Shown: positions 31,055-43,500 of the stretch, piece after piece | Layout of the letters: the number at the start of each line of letters is the position of its first letter | Position numbering within the stretch: the first letter of the stretch is position 1 | NCBI RefSeq assembly: GCF_029525555.1 | Contig: NZ_JAPDHZ010000003.1 | Location: forward strand, 186,001 to 250,000 | Length of the DNA: 64,000 nucleotides | Direction: 5' to 3' | Origin: Cohnella ginsengisoli | Lineage (GTDB): Bacteria > Bacillota > Bacilli > Paenibacillales > Paenibacillaceae | Notes under the pieces: model-generated | Told to the model about the DNA's origin: nothing | The model's database searches: none | What the model saw: only the letters and a program-made list of their open reading frames with translations | Program-made: the position numbers and the translations under genes

Positions 31055-31838
31055 TTAATTTGCGTCATGCGGATGGCTCAGACCCTCTCGATAGTCGCCA
31101 GGCGTCCGGCCCTCGAATTTTCGAAAAACTTTGTAAAACGTACGCCGATTCTCAAAACCGATCATATCCGCGATTTTGTCCAGGGAAAGCTTCTGCCCGC
31201 CTGAGAGCAGCTCCTTCGCTTTTTCGATGCGCAGCCGATTGATGGCTGTTACGAAGGACGTTCCTGTCTCTTTTTTTGTACAGTTTGCCGATATAGACGG
31301 GATGCAGTCCCAGATAGGCGGCCGCATCGGTAAGAGAGATGTCCCTTCGGTAGTTGGAAGCGATATATTTTTGCAGCATTTGTACATGCTCGCTGTAAGG
31401 CGCTTCTTCTATGGCAGAGCGCGCTCCGGGAGGACGCGCCTTCTCGCGCTGTATCTTTTCCTGCCGCTCGAGCACCTCAATGGCGATGCGCTTGAGAAGC
31501 TCGATCAATTCCTTCTCGTCCACCGGCTTCAGCATATATTCGACGACCTGAAGCTGAATGGCGCGCCTGGCGTACTCGAACATATCGTATCCCGACAGGA
31601 CGATGAACCGGTTGACTCCCCGCTCCCTGGCCAGGCTGATAAAATCCAGGCCGTGCATCTCCGGCATCTGGATATCGGTAATGATCAGATCCGGCATGAA
31701 ATAATCCATCTTTTCCAATGCTTCTACGCCGTCGCCGGCTGTCACAATCTTCGTAAAGGCTGTATTCGCCTGCTCCACCATGTCTCGAATCCCGGATAAA
31801 ATGATCGGCTCGTCGTCTACAATCAATAATCGGAGCAT
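31055..31838 (-). CDS. AraC-type response regulator (unit 2; frameshifted in this sequence)
   Basis: 260 residues once one base is removed from the T7 run at 31271-31277 (GKLYKK joins ETGTSFVTAINRLR). The receiver domain has D55 in LIITDIQMPEMHG and the acidic pocket IVDDEP; a short linker leads to two helix-turn-helices (ISLTDAAAYLGLHPVYIGKL and LDKIADMIGFENRRTFYKVF). Compact compared with the other two regulators here (513 and 532 residues), lacking their long middle region. The ATG is two bases after the kinase stop with AAAGGAGG upstream, so the pair is coupled. Probable activator of the unit 2 ABC genes and the GH95-like gene. Confidence 0.88.
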
Positions 31839-31840
31839 GG

Positions 31841-33584
31841 CTACGCCTCCTTTATCACGAGTTTGAGGACGCATCGCGTACCTGATCCTGGCGCGCTTTC
31901 GATGATGAATTCGGTTTGATGACCGTAGTAAGCGAAGATTCGTTGTGCGACATTGTTCAGCCCGATCCCCGTTCCCTGCGTCTCAATCAGTCCATTCTCA
32001 TCCTCGCCGCTTGCGAGCCGGCGTACGGAAGCGAGGCGTTCGCCGTCCATGCCGCATCCGTTGTCCGCGACTTCCACCAAGACATGGTCGGCCATCAGCC
32101 TGACGAAGACTTTTATTTGCTTGTCGCCCCGCTTCCCGGACATGCCGTGTATGATGCTGTTCTCGACCAGCGGCTGCAGAATGAAACGAGGACACGGAAT
32201 CGTCATCGCTCGCTCGTCAGCCTCCATACTAAAGGTCAAATCCTTCATTCGAATCTGATGAATGGCCATGTAAGAGCGAACGTGCTCGATCTCCTCGCCA
32301 AACGCGGCGTCGCTGTTTTTGGACAAGCTGTATCGCAGCATTTTCCCGAGCGCAAACGCCATTTCGCCAATTAATGGTCCTTGGTTAGACCTGGATAACA
32401 TACGGATCGTTTCCAGCGTGTTGTAAAGAAAGTGCGGCTGGATCTGCGCCTGGAGCATCTTCAGATCGGCCTCTTTTCGAAGAAGCTCTACCTTCTGCAC
32501 CCGATTGACCAATTCGTCGATTCGCTGAATCATGGCATTGTAGCTCGTGATGAGAAATCCGATCTCGTCGCTGCCCGTCCTGCCGTTATAAGGGTGTCCG
32601 AGCGAATCGTGACCGACCTTGCGCATATGACGGGAGAGTACGACGATTCGCTTGGTCAATGACGACACGATGATATAATACAAAATCGAAAGCATGACGA
32701 GCAGCAGCAGCGCCCCCGCGACCCACAGCTGCTTCATTTTCAAAAATTCGAACATCGCGTTTCTCTTGTTGGCTGCGACGACGGTCAATCCCAGCTTCGG
32801 AATCGTCACGGAATTTAAAAGCAGCTGACCTCCCGTGCTCAGCAGACTTTTGGGTCCGGCGCCGTCCAGCTCCAGCTTGCGGCCGATCCCTGCCAACTGG
32901 TCGGCGGATATCACGGGCGCTCCGGATGTTCGAAGGAGATGGCCCGTCCTATCCGTAAGAAATAGAGAGCCGTTCGGCTCTGCCTCCCGCAGCTTGTTCA
33001 GAAAATTATCCAGCAGCGCCGGCTTCACCTCGACCTCAAGAATGGCCAGCTCGGCGGTATAGGTGTCGCTATATATTTTCTGATAGTAGCGGAGCCCGAT
33101 GCCCTGATCGGTGACGTTCTGCTTCCACAACCCCTGCGTGGGACGCAGCCCACGGAGCTCGCTTTCCGTCAATTTCTCCGTGATCCGATCGTACGGACTG
33201 AAGCCCGGCACGTGAACCAGACGCTTCTGATACTTCGGATAGACGGTCAGCGACTGTACGGCCGGGTCCGCCAGATTCGCGAAAGACAGCGCCGGGCTGA
33301 TCTCGCGCAAGTAGTAATAGATCAATTCGCGGTCGTCCGAATATTCGTCCCGCAAATAATCGATCAGCGCCGCATTGTTCTGGAAAATCGACTGCAAGGA
33401 TTCGATCTTTCCCAGCGTCGAATCCAAATTGGCCGCCTGCTGCTCCATATTCTGCTGATTGCCCAATTGGTATTGGGTCAGGAGCTTGTCATACAGCTGC
33501 ACATAGACGAACACGGCGAATAACAAAAAAAGGAACGACGATAAGAATGACGTAACCCACAATCATTTTCGTGCTAATGCGCAT
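31841..33584 (-). CDS. Sensor histidine kinase, YesM type (unit 2; frameshifted in this sequence)
   Basis: 580 residues when one base is removed from the A7 run at 33525-33531. The break lies inside the first membrane segment: the true N-terminus MRISTKMIVGYVILIVVPF then joins LLFAVFVYVQLYDK. Without this repair the protein would lack its first transmembrane start. An extracellular sensor domain, a second membrane segment (LWVAGALLLLVMLSILYYII), a HAMP region, the His_kinase motif IQPHFLYNTL (H384) and an ATPase domain (PLVENSIIHG, DNGCGM, GTGIGLNNVAQR) follow. GGGGA upstream of the ATG supports the start. It is placed between the lipoprotein gene and the regulator gene of unit 2. Confidence 0.88.
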
Positions 33585-33621
33585 CGCTGCATTCCCCGCA
33601 TCCACTTTATATCGAATAAAT

Positions 33622-33672
33622 GCCGAAGCGGAACGCAAAGTCCGGAGACCGGACTTTACATTCCGCCTTGGC
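33622..33672 (-). terminator. Hairpin after the second lipoprotein gene
   Basis: AAAGTCCGG/CCGGACTTT form a 9-bp stem around AGA, extended outward by GCGGAA/TTCCGC and GCC/GGC with small bulges. No clear T-tract follows on the minus strand. Probably limits read-through from the lipoprotein gene into the kinase gene, or stabilises the lipoprotein mRNA. Confidence 0.55.
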
Positions 33673-33688
33673 ACTATACCAAGCTCCT

Positions 33689-35291
33689 TTATTTCGTCAA
33701 GCTGTCGTATTTCTCCTTGTAGGGACCATATTGCGAATTCGCCCAGGCTTCCAGCTTGTCGATGCCCATCTTATCCGCTTTCTTCAGCATATCGTCGAAG
33801 GCCTTGTTGGCTTCAGCTTCGCTGGGTGCCAGATAAACCTTCGTCTGCTCGGTTTTCACCATGTTGTCGATATTCGTCCGGATCACCTGCTCCGGCGAGT
33901 CGGTATCCGGATTGATCATGCCGATCGCGGGATTAAAGCTGATGATCTTGTCGTACTGCTCGCCCTGGCGCGTCGTCTCCGATCCGGCCTTATAAGAGGA
34001 CAACGCCATGCCGACGCCCGACTCCCACGGAACGCCCCACCAGTAAACGCCTTTGGCCTTGATCGTATCCATATTTTGAGGATCGTACTTGAACTCCGGA
34101 TAGCCCTCGGCGTTCATCGTCCAGTCCTGGCCTTCGACGCCCCATTCCCCGAGTCTCCAGCCTTCCTCGGAGAACATGTACTTCAGAAACCTGACGCTCG
34201 CTTCCACGTTTTTGTTGTCCTTCGTCACGTAGACGCCCAGTCCGCCGGTGCCGGTGCTGACGATGCTCGCTTTGGGACCGAGCGGTTCGGCGATGTTGAC
34301 GAACGGATATTTGCCCTTGCCGTCCGCGTTCAGGCGATCCGCATTCGAATAGGTCCACGTGTAGGCGAAGCCTTTGCCGGATAGCATCATTTGCTCGGTG
34401 TCGCTTTCGTTTTTGTAGGCAAAATTTTCGGAGGTCACGTATCCATTGCGATAAAGGCTGTTCATGTACAGCATCGACTGACGCACGGCGTCCTGCTTTA
34501 AGTAGTAAATGAGCTTGCCGTTTTCGTCAACGAAGCCGCCTTGCGCGCCGAGCTGGGTGTCGAAGTAATTACGCTGCCAGTTCGGATTCAGGATCAGCGG
34601 CGACATTTCGGGATGTTTCTGCTTGACGGTCGCGAATACGGCATCCAGGTCCGATAGCGACTTGATCTCAGGGTTGCCGATCTCCTCCAGGATGTCCTTG
34701 CGCAGCGCCAGACCCGGCACCATCATATGCGCAAACTTATTCGCTTTCCATTCCGCTTCGGTCGAGAAATCGTTGCGGATGGCGTAGTAGTTGCCGTCGC
34801 CGACCGTATTGACGAACACCTTGACGGGGTCGAACTTCACGTCTGGCGCATACTTCGGAAAAATGTCGTTGTAGGGCAGGCTAAGCTTGCCGTCGGACAT
34901 CAGCTTGAAGTTAAAGGAGACGACCAGATCCGGCAGATCCCCCCGAAGCGACCATCAGCGCGAGCTGCTTGTCGTCGGTGGCGATCGTCACCTTCGGCTT
35001 GACGCAAGTGGCCTTGGTGATCGCTTCCGGCACTTCGCCGCTCCATTCCTGGAACGGATACCAGGTTGCGTCGACGAACATGTTCAGTTCAACCGGCTCG
35101 GTACAAGCCGCCGGACTGGCGCTCGCGCTTCCCGAAGCGTCGGCAGTCGCGCTTGATGTCGCCGTTGCGGCGCTGCCGCTTGCCGAAGCCTGGCCTTCAT
35201 TGCCGCCGCTCTTGCTGCATGCCGTCATCGCGCTGCCCATCGACAGCAGCGCAGCCATGAGCAGCATCGTCGTTCTGATCCGATTAGCCAT
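33689..35291 (-). CDS. Sugar ABC transporter substrate-binding lipoprotein (unit 2; frameshifted in this sequence)
   Basis: 533 residues with one base removed from the C6 run at 34939-34944 (MVASG joins DLPDLVVSFNFKLMSDG). The signal sequence ends in a lipobox with C25 (AMTAC), followed by a Ser/Ala/Thr-rich linker. The mature part is an LplA-like binding protein of CUT1 transporters, with ELNMFVDATWYPFQEWSGE near the start. The ATG has GGGGGA upstream. It follows the two unit 2 permeases, 84 bases away, and precedes their kinase/regulator pair. Ligand unknown. Confidence 0.87.
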
Positions 35292-35374
35292 GTGTGCGTT
35301 CCCCCATGCATTTAAATTTTATTTCAACGCCGTGCGCACCGCCATGGGCACGAACGGCATTAAAACCGGTTCGT

Positions 35375-36262
35375 TCACCCTTTGACGGAGCCCAGCATCA
35401 TGCCGGAGACAAAGTGCTTTTGCAAAAACGGATAGACGCCCAGGATCGGGACGATCGAGACGACCATGGCGGTTGCCTGGATGGAAAAAGGAGTCACATG
35501 CGTTCGGGCCACAGCCGATGCAGCCGCGTCTCCGGACGGCATCGACGTCTGATTGATGACCTGCATCATGCGATAAGTCAGCGTGCGCAAGCTTTCATTT
35601 TGCACAAAGTAAGCGGAATCGAGCCAGGCATTCCAATGTCCGGACCCGATGAACAGACACATGGTCGCGAGCAGCGGCATCGACACGGGCAGCATGATCC
35701 TCGAGAAAATGCGCACTTCGCTGGCGCCGTCGATCCGTGCGGACTCCCCGAGTTCCTCGGGTATATCGCGGAAAAACGAAATCGCGATCAGCAGGAAAAA
35801 CAAATTTAGCATGCCCGGAATGACATAGACGCCGAAGGTGTTGATCAGCCCGATGCTTCGCAATACGACGTAATAAGCGATCAGACCGCCCGAGAAATTC
35901 ATCGCGAACAAAATAATCAGAAAGTAGGCGTTGCGGAATATCAAGTCCTTCTTGGCAAGCCCGTATGCGACCAGGCTGGTGAACAGCACGCCGAGCGCCG
36001 TTCCGACGAGCGTGCGCAGCAGGGACATGCCAAGCGCCTTGATCCACTTGGAATCGTTCAAAAAATAGCTATAGTTCGCCAGCGTAAAATCGCGGGGCCA
36101 GAAATACATGCCGCCGTTCGTCGTATCCGTGCCGGCATTAAACGTAATCACGAGAATGTAGTAGAACGGATACAACGTTATCAAAACGATCACCAGCAAC
36201 GCAAGGAGAATGAACGTATCCAAGCTCCAGTCCTCGAGCGATTTTTTTCTGCGCAATGTCAC
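35375..36262 (-). CDS. Sugar ABC transporter permease, YtcP/LplC type (unit 2)
   Basis: 295 residues with six predicted membrane segments; EAA-like loop LGESARIDGASEVRIFSRIM; C-terminus FLQKHFVSGMMLGSVKG, typical of the second permease of the pair. It starts at a GTG with AAGGG eight bases upstream and follows its partner by 24 bases. Ends 84 bases before the lipoprotein gene it serves. Confidence 0.92.
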   Translation of the reverse strand: MTLRRKKSLEDWSLDTFILLALLVIVLITLYPFYYILVITFNAGTDTTNGGMYFWPRDFTLANYSYFLNDSKWIKALGMSLLRTLVGTALGVLFTSLVAYGLAKKDLIFRNAYFLIILFAMNFSGGLIAYYVVLRSIGLINTFGVYVIPGMLNLFFLLIAISFFRDIPEELGESARIDGASEVRIFSRIMLPVSMPLLATMCLFIGSGHWNAWLDSAYFVQNESLRTLTYRMMQVINQTSMPSGDAAASAVARTHVTPFSIQATAMVVSIVPILGVYPFLQKHFVSGMMLGSVKG

Positions 36263-36286
36263 CGCACCTGCCCTTCTGTCAGTGAA

Positions 36287-37231
36287 TCAATACAATCCGG
36301 TTCCCGATATTCGCTTCGCGATAAAGTTGCTGGAAAAAATCAGAACGAGCGAGATAACGGACTGGATCAGGTCGATCGCCGTCGCAAACGAAAATCTTCC
36401 TTGCGCGAGGCCGACGTTAAATGCGTAGGTCTGAATAATCTGCGACCGATCGTTGTTCAGCGGGTTGCCGAGCAGCATCGACTGTTCAAAGTTAGAGCCG
36501 ACGAGGCCGCCGCCCAGCATGCTGCCGATCGACAGAATGAGGACGACGATACACGCGCTCTTTAATCCCGGCAGCGTGATATAGAGAATCCGCCTTAACC
36601 GGCCCGCTCCGTCGATCTCCGCGGCTTCGTACAGCGCGGGATCGATGCCCGCCAGCGCGGCGAGAAAGATGATCGTCCACCAGCCGGCTTCCTTCCAGAT
36701 CGCAGTCGAGACGGCCAGTCCGTAGAACGAACCCGGATCGGTCAGCACCTCGATCGGTTTCTTCAGAATGCCGAGCGACAGGAGCGAATCGTTAAAAATG
36801 CCGTATCCCGTCGAAAAGAAAGCGTATGCAATTCCGGTAACGACGACCCACGATACGAAGTGCGGCAAATAACTTACGGTCTGCACGAATCGCTTGAGCG
36901 CGGTATGTCTGACTTCGCTCAGCATGATGGCGAACAAGATGGGAACCGGGTAGGAGAAGGCCACCTTGAGCAGGCTGAGCGCCAGCGTATTGCGGACAAG
37001 ACTCGGAAAGTTGTAGTCGTCGACAAGCTCTTTAAAATGGGATAATCCCGACCAGGCGCTCGTGAATATGCCTTCGATTCCGGACGATATTCGATAGTTT
37101 TTGAAAGCGATTAAAATTCCGAACATGGGAATGTAGCTGAAAACCATTAAATAAAGGATCCCGAGTCCCACAAAGACATGGAAAGGCAGCTGCTTCTTGA
37201 AAGCGATGCCGGAAAATTTGGTTCGAATCAC
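36287..37231 (-). CDS. Sugar ABC transporter permease, LplB type (unit 2)
   Basis: 314 residues from the GTG chosen here, with six predicted membrane segments. The EAA loop is LYEAAEIDGAGRLRRILYIT and the C-terminus NFIAKRISGTGLY is typical of LplB-type partners. The frame opens at a GTG at 37255, but that has no ribosome site; the GTG at 37231 has AAGGGAG seven bases upstream and begins MIRTKFSGIAFKKQ, as homologous permeases do. First gene of the unit 2 operon; a promoter lies at 37279-37307. Confidence 0.9.
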   Translation of the reverse strand: MIRTKFSGIAFKKQLPFHVFVGLGILYLMVFSYIPMFGILIAFKNYRISSGIEGIFTSAWSGLSHFKELVDDYNFPSLVRNTLALSLLKVAFSYPVPILFAIMLSEVRHTALKRFVQTVSYLPHFVSWVVVTGIAYAFFSTGYGIFNDSLLSLGILKKPIEVLTDPGSFYGLAVSTAIWKEAGWWTIIFLAALAGIDPALYEAAEIDGAGRLRRILYITLPGLKSACIVVLILSIGSMLGGGLVGSNFEQSMLLGNPLNNDRSQIIQTYAFNVGLAQGRFSFATAIDLIQSVISLVLIFSSNFIAKRISGTGLY

Positions 37232-37278
37232 GCTCGCGCTCCCTTCTTCATTCACGTTTTAACTTGCGGCTTACTCAA

Positions 37279-37307
37279 ATTATAGGCCTCGCAAAATCGT
37301 CATGAAA
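37279..37307 (-). promoter_or_regulatory. Promoter of the unit 2 operon
   Basis: On the minus strand TTTCAT (37302-37307), a 17-base spacer and a perfect TATAAT (37279-37284) precede the first permease. The weak -35 suggests an activator, presumably the AraC-type regulator encoded in the same operon. Confidence 0.6.
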
Positions 37308-37458
37308 ACGGTTTATTTCCAATATCGATGTGCCCTTTTTCAACTTCCGGCGCCAAACGCAGACGGCTCCAGCCCGCCCTCGTCATGATGCTCGGCGCGT
37401 TTATTCTTGTACTGATTCTGGCCGAGGGTCTCGCCATCGACTCCTGCGCAAACAAGAA

Positions 37459-37495
37459 GAGCTGCGCCGGGTCGTCATTCGACCTGGCACAGCTC
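37459..37495 (-). terminator. Hairpin after the GH98-SLH gene
   Basis: GAGCTG (37459-37464) to CAGCTC (37490-37495), with inner GCC/GGC and GGTCG/CGACC pairing and single mismatches. TTCTTGTTTG follows on the minus strand and CTTTTC on the plus strand. Located 40 bases past the stop of the giant gene. Confidence 0.65.
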
Positions 37496-37535
37496 CTTTT
37501 CAATTGGCAATCAATCGGCACTTCGCCTTCACAAA

Positions 37536-40500
37536 TTATTCGGCCGTCTTTTTCTCGATCAGCTGCAGCACGCGATAGATGATGACGGCCGCTTCCGCGC
37601 GGGTCGCGGTGTCCTTCGGCAGCAGCTGTCCGCCGCTGCCCTGAACGATGCCTTGCTCCGCCAGCCAGCGGACGCTGTCCTTGGCATAGCCCGACAGTCC
37701 GTTCGCATCGCGGTAATCGTTCAGGTCGACCGTGCCGTCCGGCTTGACCGCAAAGCCTGCGGCCTGGAGCGAACGGGCGATGAGCACCATGAGGTCTTCG
37801 CGCGTCACCTCGGCTTGCGGATCGAAGCGTCCGCCGCTGCCTTGCGCGATGCCGAGCTGCCGCGCCGCGGTGACCGCGTCGTAATAGTACGCGCCCGGCT
37901 TGACGTCGGCGAACGATCCTTGGCCCGCCCCGCTCGTCGGGAGCTTAAGCGCCCGGAACAACAGCACCATGATATCCGCCCTCGTGATGCTGCGGTCGGG
38001 ATCGAACACGCCTTCCCCGGTTCCCTTGACGATTCCTTTATCCGACAGCGCCTGGATGGCGTCGGCCGCCCAAACAAGGCGTGCGATATCCTTGAACGGC
38101 GCGCCCGACCCGGGCGTTCCGCCAGAACCGGATGTCGGCGTCGGCTTCGGTGTCGGCGAGGATGTCGGCGTTGGCGTTGGCGTCGGTGTGGAAGTCGGAA
38201 CCGGCGCCGGTGTCGCCGGGCTGCCGGCCGTCTGCACCGTGACCGTGGCGCTGGCCGTAAATCCGCCGTCTTCCGTCGTCGCCGTAATGCTTGCGGTGCC
38301 CGCCGCTACGGCCTGAACGAGACCCGTGACGTCTACGGTCGCAACGCCCGGCGCGCTGGACGACCAGACGATTGTTTTGTTCGATGCGTCGGCCGGCTTC
38401 ACGGTCGCATTCAATCGAACCGTATTGCCCGCCACGAGCCGCAGCAGCTTCATATCCAGCTCGACGCCGGTTGCGGACACGGCGGCGGCGCTCACCGTGA
38501 CGAGCGTACGAGTTTCAAAGCCGCCGTCCGCCGTCGTGGCCGTAATGCTCGCCGTGCCGGCGCCGACCGCCGTCACATTGCCGTCGGTATCGACGCGGGC
38601 CGCGTTTTCATTGTCCGAACGCCAGACGATCTGCTTGTTCGTCGCGCGCTCCGGCAGCACTGTCGCGAGCAGCCGGTATGTGCCGCCGATCGTCATATCG
38701 AGCGTCGACTGATTCAGCGTCACGCCGGTGACCGGCTCGGTCACCGTGACGACGGCCGTATCGGCGACGCCGCTGTCGGCAGATTCGGCCGTGATCGTAG
38801 CCGTACCGCCGCCGACCGCGGTCACCAGTCCCGTAGCGTCGACCGTGGCGACCAGCGCGTCGGACGAGCGCCAGCGCACCTGCTTGTTCGTTGCATTCGC
38901 CGGTGCGATCGTCGCCGTCAGCGTACCTGTCTGTCCTTTGGCCAGCGCCAGGACGGAACGGTCGAGCGCGATGCCGGTCACGGCAACCGGTTCGATATCC
39001 GGCGCGGTGACGACGACGTCGGCTGTCGCCGTTTTTCCGCCGTCCGCGGTCGTAACCGTAACAACCGTCGTTCCCGCATGAACCGCCGTGACGACGCCTC
39101 CGGCGCTGACCGTGGCGACGTCCTCGTCCGCCGACTGCCAGGTTACGGCCGTATGGGTCGCATTGTCCGGCGAGATCGTCGCGTAGAGCGTGGCTTGCTC
39201 GCCTTCCTCAAGCGCCAGCGAAGTGCGGCTGAGCGCGATGCCCGCAACCGGAACGACGTCCGTCGTCACCGTGACGTTCGTACTGGCCGTCAGACCGCCG
39301 TCGGCCGTCGTGACCGTAATGTTCGCCGAACCGGCGCCGACCGCCGTCAGCTTGCCGGTCGCGTCGACGAGCACCGCGTCTTCGTTGTCCGACTGCCAGA
39401 CGACATTTTTGTTGGTCGCTCCCGCAGGCTGAACGGTAGCGAGCAGCTGGAACGTGCCGCCGACGGTCATATCGAGCGTCGTCCGGTTCAGACTGACGCC
39501 GGTGACCCGCTCGATGACCGTGACGACGGCCGAAGCGCTGTCGCCGCTGTCGTCCGACACGGCGGAGATCGTGGCGATGCCGCCGCCGACCGCCGTCAAT
39601 AGACCGGTCTCGTCGACGGTGGCGATCTGTTCGTCGGACGAGCTCCATACGACTTTTTTTGTTCGTCGCGTTCGACGGCGTCAGCGTCGCCGTCAGCTGG
39701 TCGGTCTCTCCCTTGACCAGTTCAAGCTCCGTCCGGTCGAGCGCGATGCCCGTCACGCCGTGAACGGTGGCGTTGACGGCAATATTGGCCGATGCGGTCA
39801 CGCCCGAGCCGTCCATCGCGGTCGCCTTCACGACGGCGCTGCCCCCGCCGACGGCGGTCACGAGCCCGGTGCCGTCGACGGTCGCCACCGCTTCGTCGGA
39901 AGAGCTCCATTGCAGCCTGCGGTCCGTGACGTCCCACGGACTGAGCGTCGCCGACAGCTGCGCCGTCTCTCCCTCCTGCAATTCGAGCGAGACGCTGTCA
40001 AGCGCAAGCGCCGTTGCCTTGACCGGTCCCGTATTTACGACGCGGAAGGCGTCTATCGAGAGACTGTAATAAGTGGAAGAGGCATTTTTCGTGCCCGTAT
40101 CGACAACTTTAATCGTATGACTGCCGTACACGAGTCCTTCGACGCTGAAATTTACGCTTTGATAAATGCCGCTGCTGACGTTGCCGTAGGCGTCGATCGT
40201 CGCCGCCTTGCCGCCGTCGATATAGACGTCGGCGATCGCTTCGGTCTTGTGCCGCGTGCCGACCCACTGAATTCCCGTCCCCGTAAACGTAAATTCGGCA
40301 TAGGGAGCGGGCGTGTACGGACCGGATGTACTCGGGCGGATATACGTCTCCGACCCGCCGGAGCGCGTGGCGTTCGAGTAGGACGACCAGGTGGCGCCGC
40401 CGCCCGCCGCGTACGTAATCGTATTGCTCGTATTTTCGGTCGGCTTCAGCACCGTCCCGGCATTGTCGATGACGATGAGCTGCTCGCCCGACCCGGCGCT

Positions 40501-43500
40501 GCCGACGGTTGCGACAACCTTGAAGCTGCCGGCGTCTCCAGTCACATTCAGCAACCCTGCGGCTGTAATCGTCGCCAGCGCCGATGCGGCGCCCGACGTC
40601 GGATCGACGACGGACCAGACGACGCTGCCGCTGTATGCGGACGATGCGGCCAGCTGCACGTTGCTGCCTTTGGCGACGTAGCTGATGCTGCCGCCGCCCG
40701 CCGTAATCGCGACATCCTTGACCGTGATCCGGGTGCGGGCCTCGAAGCCGCCGTCGACGGACCGGGCCGTGACGACGGTCGTACCGGCCGCGACGCCCGT
40801 TACGGTGCCGTCGGCCGCGACAGTCGCAATGCCGGGATCGGCGGACTGCCAGACGACGCGCGTATCGTCGGCATCGGAAGGCAGCACCGTCGCAGTCAGT
40901 TTGGCCGTCTTGTTTTTGGCGACGACCAGACTTTGCGTATTCACGAGCATACCGGTGGCCGGATGATTCGCGTTCGGATCTTTGACGTTGTAAATCATCT
41001 TGATCGGCAGCGGCCAGCGGGACACGGTCCCTTCGACGACATAAGGCGTACCGAAAGTCATATCGCTGCCTTTGACGACTGTCTGGTTCCAGTAATAGTA
41101 CCCCGACGTCTCGTTAAACGTACGTCCGCCGCCCGCATCGAACGTCAGCGTCGCATACGTCGTGCGCGGCAGATTCAGCACGTCGGCTGCGCCGACCTTG
41201 TCGACCGCGCTGCCCAGCACGGGCGCGGTCAGCTTCGGCGTCACCGTCACATAGGCGACCGGCTTAGCGGCCGTACCTGTCACCGTGCCGGAGACGGCGA
41301 ACTTGCCTCTGCCTTCCGCATCGAAAATATAGGGCGACACGGCAAGCGACAGCTGCGAAGCGGTAATGGTCGGCCATGCGACCGGCACGAGCTGCGTCGT
41401 GCCGTCGCTGTACAGCGCAGTCGCCTGTGCCGGCAGCGCAGGCTGCATATCCTTCACCGTCGATAGATACACCGGCTTGAAGCCGACGATTCTGGCGTCG
41501 CCCGTCTGGCCCGACAGCGTGACGCTGTATTCGCCGCGCGCGCCCGAGCCGTCGTTCGCTGCGGCGATGACGCGCACTGTCCCGTCCTTCAGCGCGGTGA
41601 GCAGTCCGCTGCCGTCGATCGCCGCCTTGTCTGTCGGCGTGACGCCGTCGGCTTCCGTCACCGACCAGGTTACATCCTGACGTGCGGACGCCGGCGCCAC
41701 GGCGGCGCTCAGCTGCAAATTGCCCCCGCCCGTCGTCACGGATGCGCCGTCTGCCGTCACGACGATGTTCGATACCGGCGTCGCCGTCAGCTTGGCCAGA
41801 TGCTGTCTGGACACCCAGGCGTTGTCGAACCATGCCTTCGTGCCGTCCGTGACGGCAAGACCGACTTTCCCCGCAGCATAGGCGCCGTCCCTCGCCTGCA
41901 GAACCTTCGTGCCGTTCAGCGAAGCGGACAGCGTATCCCCGATCGCTTCGACGTGCAGATCGTACCAGCGGTCAAGCGCAAGCGGCTTGCTCACGGCAAC
42001 GCCCAGATCGCTCCAAACGCCCGCCGTTTTTTTCTTGAACTGAAGCTGACCCGTCGTGCCGTCGGTTTTGACGGACAGTTTATACAGATTGTCGCTGTCC
42101 TGCACCCGCAGCAGCAGGCCCGCGTCGTACTTGCTGCCCGACTTGAAGCGCAGCAGCGCATTGTACACATAGTCGCTCCAGCTCGCGTCTCCCGCGAGCG
42201 ACACGCTCTCCTTGCCTGCGTCGGCGACCGCCGAGTAGACGCCGTTGTCGCCGTTCGCGAAGATCGTGTCGTCGTTCAGCACCGTCCAGCTGCCGTTCGC
42301 GCTCTGCCATCGGTCGGCGAAGTCGAACGAAGTGCGGGGGGTCCTGTAAGGGAAAAAAATCGCGCCTTCGCCCATCCAGTCGCCGGCGTCGTCCTGCACG
42401 TTAAAGCTGCTGGCATACGCCGTGCTGCCGGCGACGGTCACCTTCGGATTGTCGAACAGCACCCAGTCGTTTTTGGCGCCCCGGTTATGCTCGACGCGAA
42501 TGCCGGTATAGCCGGACGTATACGAGGTGTCCGTCGTATCGATATACAGCGTATCGTTCAGGTATACCTTGATCGAGCTGCCGACGGCGACGATCTTGAC
42601 CTTGTACCACGTATTCACGGACAGATCGACGTTCGCGCCCGTGACGTACGTATACTGGCCCTTGAACAGCTTGAGCTCGGCCGTGCCGCCGCCGTTGTAG
42701 TTGTAGCCGGTCGGGTCCAGATATACCGAATAGCCCTGTTTGCTGTTGACGTCGGTGCGGAACGTAATGCTGACCGGCGTGCCCGCCGTCGAATTGACGT
42801 CCGCCTCGTACGTAAAGTCGGAATAGGCCGACTTCGTGTTATAGATCGGAATATCGCTCCAGAAAGGGGCGACGTACGGCAATATTTTCATGACGCCGTT
42901 TTTGACCATCCAGTGCTCCGAGCCTTCCAGGTAATCCTGGTCCGCTTCGGCCGTCGCGAACGCGAAGTCCTGCAGGCTGCTGTCTTTTTGCATCTGCAGC
43001 GCCGCCCGCACGTAGCGGATCGCGTCGATGCCCGTCTCGCCGGCATCGGTCGTCACGATGCGGATCGTATGCAAATTGTTGGACAGACCGGTCTTCGAGA
43101 AGAGCACCTGCCCTGACTGCGCCGAAGCTGCCGCCGTCCGAACGCCCGACGCCCACTTGACGCCGTCGATGTAGACGTCGGCCGTGCCGCCGGCAGGGCT
43201 CTTTCTGCCGACCCACTGGACGGACGTGCCGTAAAATTCATATTCGGCTTCGTTGCCGGCGGCTGCAGAGGCCGCATAAGTGCCGTCGATATCCTGCGCG
43301 CCGCCCGCCTGACTCCAGGCGCCCGTATAGCGGATGTCGGCCGAGCCGCCGTCCGTCGTCGTCCAGCCTTGTCCGTCGGACAAGCCGCTTCCGGTATCGA
43401 GCCTGATCTGCACCGGACCATTATGATTGACGGTCAGCGTATACACATGCGCCGCTTCGTCCCATTGTTCGGCGTACGTATAGTTGTTGTCGTCGTAGCC